This document shows positions 62,142 to 64,000 of a stretch of DNA of 64,000 bases, one piece after another. Origin of the DNA: an uncultured Bacteroidaceae bacterium (GTDB lineage Bacteria; Bacteroidota; Bacteroidia; Bacteroidales; Bacteroidaceae). Made by a program: the position numbers and the translations under genes. Location: positions 98,241-162,240 of the forward strand of contig CALUIR010000003.1 in assembly GCA_944320785.1 (NCBI GenBank), written 5' to 3'. The notes beneath the pieces are model-generated. The model worked only from the letters and a program-made list of their open reading frames with translations. It did not search any database and was not told the origin of the DNA. Positions within the stretch are counted from its first letter, which is position 1. Every line of letters begins with the position of its first letter.

Positions 62142-63814
62142 GAGGTTGCCGTTTCCTTTTCATCGGCAATGAAGACGCGGTAGCTGCCTTCGGCCAACCG
62201 TTCCGGCAGGAGGATTTGCTGGGCGTAGGGGAGGGAGAGGACGCAACGTCCCGGCAAGTCGGCCACCGTGACGAAGCAAGCGTCCGTGTCCGGCGGGAGG
62301 TGCAGCGTGGCGCCATCGCTGCGGAGCAAGGCGGGACGGCCTTCCACGCTCCATTGCGCAGGGCGGCTTTCGTTGCCGTAGCGGTCGATGGCGGTGACAG
62401 CAAAATAACGCCGGGCGTTTCCTCCGGCCTCCCAAGCGTTGATGGTGCAGGAGGGTTGCGGAAGATAAGCAGCCACCAAGTTCTCCGCACGGCTGATGTC
62501 CACCGGGAAGCCATCAGCGGCATACACATTGTAGCGCAGCATCGAGGAGGCATCCTGCCGGCCCGGCTTCCACTCCAGGCGGATTTCGCCCGGAAGGAAG
62601 GCGGCTTCCAGCCCTTCGGGCGGCAAAGGCGGCGCGGAAGCCTGCCAACTGAGCGGGGGAATCAAGGCTGGAACGGCATAATAGTCTCCTGCCAGCATGG
62701 TGAACACCCGTTTGGGGTTGTCCAGCAAAGAGCGGGCGCGGTAATAAGCCTGTCCGGCAAAGCCCTCGCTCCGCGTGAAGCACAGCTGCCTCTCCACGCT
62801 GCCCAGCGGCCAGTCCTTTTCGGAAGGCAGCAGTTGGTACGCGCCAATTCCGGGTACGACATGGCGGCCGCAGGCCTGTTCCTGCCAATCCAGCGCGAAC
62901 GCATAGAAAGGGGCGCTGTCAAAGTACATCATCGGGAAAAGCAGGTCCACAATACCTTCTTTCATCCAAGCCTGCGCGTCTTGGCATACGGCGGCATAAG
63001 CGTTCCATCCCATCGAGGAGCATCGGGGCAGGTCCCGGTATTTGCCCACCGGGGCTGCGCTCACCTTCACCCACGGTTTCCGTGCTTTCACTTTATTATA
63101 TATGGTGCGCACCAAAGCCGTCACGTTGCCGCGCCGCCAGTCGGCCAAGGTCTCGCCTTTCCCGTGGCGGCGGTAAGTGGCGCGGTCCGGGAAGGAAGCG
63201 GCTGCGTCCGGGTAGCGCACGTAGTCGAGATGGATGCCGTCCACGTCATAGCTGCCGATGATTTCGTCCACCCTTTCTGAAAGGTAGCCCGCCACGGCGG
63301 GTTCGCCGGGATCCAGGTACCAATGGCCCCGGTGGAGCCTGCACCATGAAGGATGCCGCGCCACCAAAGATGCCTGCCCTAAGGAGCGGACGTGCCGGTC
63401 GTTGCCAAGGGGATACATCACGAGCCATGCGTGGAGTTCCATCCCGCGCCGGTGGCATTCTTCGAGGGCGAAAGCCAAAGGGTCGTACCGCAGCTTCCAA
63501 CCTTTAGCCGCCGCCACGCGGCTCACCGGCTCGCAGGACGAGGCATACAGCACGTCGCCCCGCAAGCGTGCCTGGAACAGCACGGTGTTGATGCCGCACG
63601 CCTGCAGTCCGTCCAGCAGGCGGCACAGTTCTTCCCGCTGCATCTTTTCGTCCAAAGTGTTCCTTGCCGGGCGGGAAGGCCAGTCCAAGCCATAGGCTGT
63701 GGCCAGCCACACCGCGCGCATTTCCCTTTTCTCTTGTGCCTGCAAGCCAGCGACGCACAGGAAGAAGGCCGCCACGAAAGCCCAAGCGTGCAGATGATGC
63801 CTCCTCGTTTTCAT
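62114..63814 (-). CDS. GHL10/UPF0748-type glycoside hydrolase
   Basis: 566 residues. A signal peptide ends at FLCVAGLQA-QEK (about 27). The catalytic barrel (about 30-350) starts REMRAVWLATAYGLDWPSR and includes GINTVLFQARLRGD, DGIHLDYVRYPD (near 192-203) and LFPMMYFDSAP (near 280). A C-terminal fibronectin III-like part (about 390-480) and a small beta domain follow. Relatives in the GHL10 family act on peptidoglycan or other glycans (YngK-like); substrate not established. The ATG at 63814 is needed for the signal peptide. Confidence 0.85.
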   Translation of the reverse strand: MKTRRHHLHAWAFVAAFFLCVAGLQAQEKREMRAVWLATAYGLDWPSRPARNTLDEKMQREELCRLLDGLQACGINTVLFQARLRGDVLYASSCEPVSRVAAAKGWKLRYDPLAFALEECHRRGMELHAWLVMYPLGNDRHVRSLGQASLVARHPSWCRLHRGHWYLDPGEPAVAGYLSERVDEIIGSYDVDGIHLDYVRYPDAAASFPDRATYRRHGKGETLADWRRGNVTALVRTIYNKVKARKPWVKVSAAPVGKYRDLPRCSSMGWNAYAAVCQDAQAWMKEGIVDLLFPMMYFDSAPFYAFALDWQEQACGRHVVPGIGAYQLLPSEKDWPLGSVERQLCFTRSEGFAGQAYYRARSLLDNPKRVFTMLAGDYYAVPALIPPLSWQASAPPLPPEGLEAAFLPGEIRLEWKPGRQDASSMLRYNVYAADGFPVDISRAENLVAAYLPQPSCTINAWEAGGNARRYFAVTAIDRYGNESRPAQWSVEGRPALLRSDGATLHLPPDTDACFVTVADLPGRCVLSLPYAQQILLPERLAEGSYRVFIADEKETATSYVLWVQSK

Positions 63815-63818
63815 GCTG

Positions 63819-63826
63819 CAAAGGTA
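63819..63826 (-). promoter_or_regulatory. -7 box (TACCTTTG) immediately before the glycosidase start
   Basis: On the minus strand CAAAGGTA reads TACCTTTG and ends four bases before the ATG at 63814, so the start of transcription should fall on or next to the start codon. Confidence 0.5.
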
Positions 63827-64000
63827 ACATTCTCCCGATTCTCCCGCAACCTCCGCCCGCCTTTTCCGCCGGAACGCGGAGGCTCTCCCGCATGAGCCCT
63901 GTTTTTCATCGTAAAATGGTAGATTTTTCAGGCAAAATTCGATACACAAATAGGAATCTGTTAGAAACAAGCTATTTATAAGCTTTTCTCAAAGAGTGAG
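63827..64000. other. Gene-free sequence at the window end
   Basis: No supported ORF. At 63902 and 63924 there are TTTTTCA-type motifs (the second reads TTTTTCAGGCAAAATTCG) like the core of the hairpin elements at 23.2 and 56.0 kb. Confidence 0.45.

Overview
The window is a stretch of chromosome from a member of the Bacteroidales (Bacteroidetes). The signs are a SusC/SusD pair, many signal-peptide and lipoprotein genes, a BadF-type sugar kinase beside an AmpG/MurT-like permease, GH105 with KduI and ExuT, a pyruvate:ferredoxin oxidoreductase, and a carboxynorspermidine dehydrogenase-type gene. Many starts are preceded by the Bacteroidetes -7 box (TAnnTTTG, sometimes with TTTG 19-20 bp upstream), and there are no clear Shine-Dalgarno sites. 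Codon use is moderately GC-rich, and very GC-rich from about 4.0 to 7.6 kb. I do not assign a genus.

Layout. 1-1.9 kb: 3' part of a muropeptide/amino-sugar permease overlapping a sugar kinase. 1.9-7.6 kb: outer-membrane protein, priA and a 7TM-HD phosphodiesterase, separated by palindromic repeat arrays. 7.7-14.9 kb: gltX, a lipid A-type acyltransferase and five glycan enzymes (Stealth, GT92, GT4 and two tandem paralogues), probably for surface polysaccharide. 15-22 kb: a four-gene minus-strand operon pepP-like, gamma carbonic anhydrase, sbcD, sbcC. 22-24.5 kb: an adhesin-like GIN-domain protein, a hairpin-rich intergenic region, then a junction of two truncated genes with a sharp drop in GC. 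24.5-30.4 kb: a five-gene MacAB/TolC-like exporter operon with two different permeases. 30.4-37.9 kb: a GT2 enzyme, a metA-U32-membrane protein operon, asparaginase and an outer-membrane protein. 37.9-39.4 kb: a solitary trpB behind a complete tryptophan attenuator (leader peptide with three consecutive Trp codons plus a 16-bp terminator). 39.6-52.1 kb: a uronate locus, with exuT, kduI and an orphan PTS-type IIC on the minus strand, divergent from GH105, susC, susD and two secreted proteins. 52-64 kb: META-domain lipoprotein, polyamine dehydrogenase, bcp-recA, nifJ, a DUF4143-type ATPase, an ATP-grasp-like protein and a GHL10 glycosidase.

How the genes work together. The 39-52 kb block reads as uptake of uronate oligosaccharides by SusCD, release of the unsaturated uronate by a periplasmic GH105, isomerisation by a KduI that itself carries a signal peptide, and import by ExuT or the orphan IIC. 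The most noteworthy non-coding features are the 21/22-bp palindromic arrays (about 2.0, 5.4, 14.96 and 31.8 kb), the trp attenuator, and a hairpin element shared by 23.2 kb and 56.0 kb. I saw no tRNA, rRNA, CRISPR array, integrase or insertion sequence.
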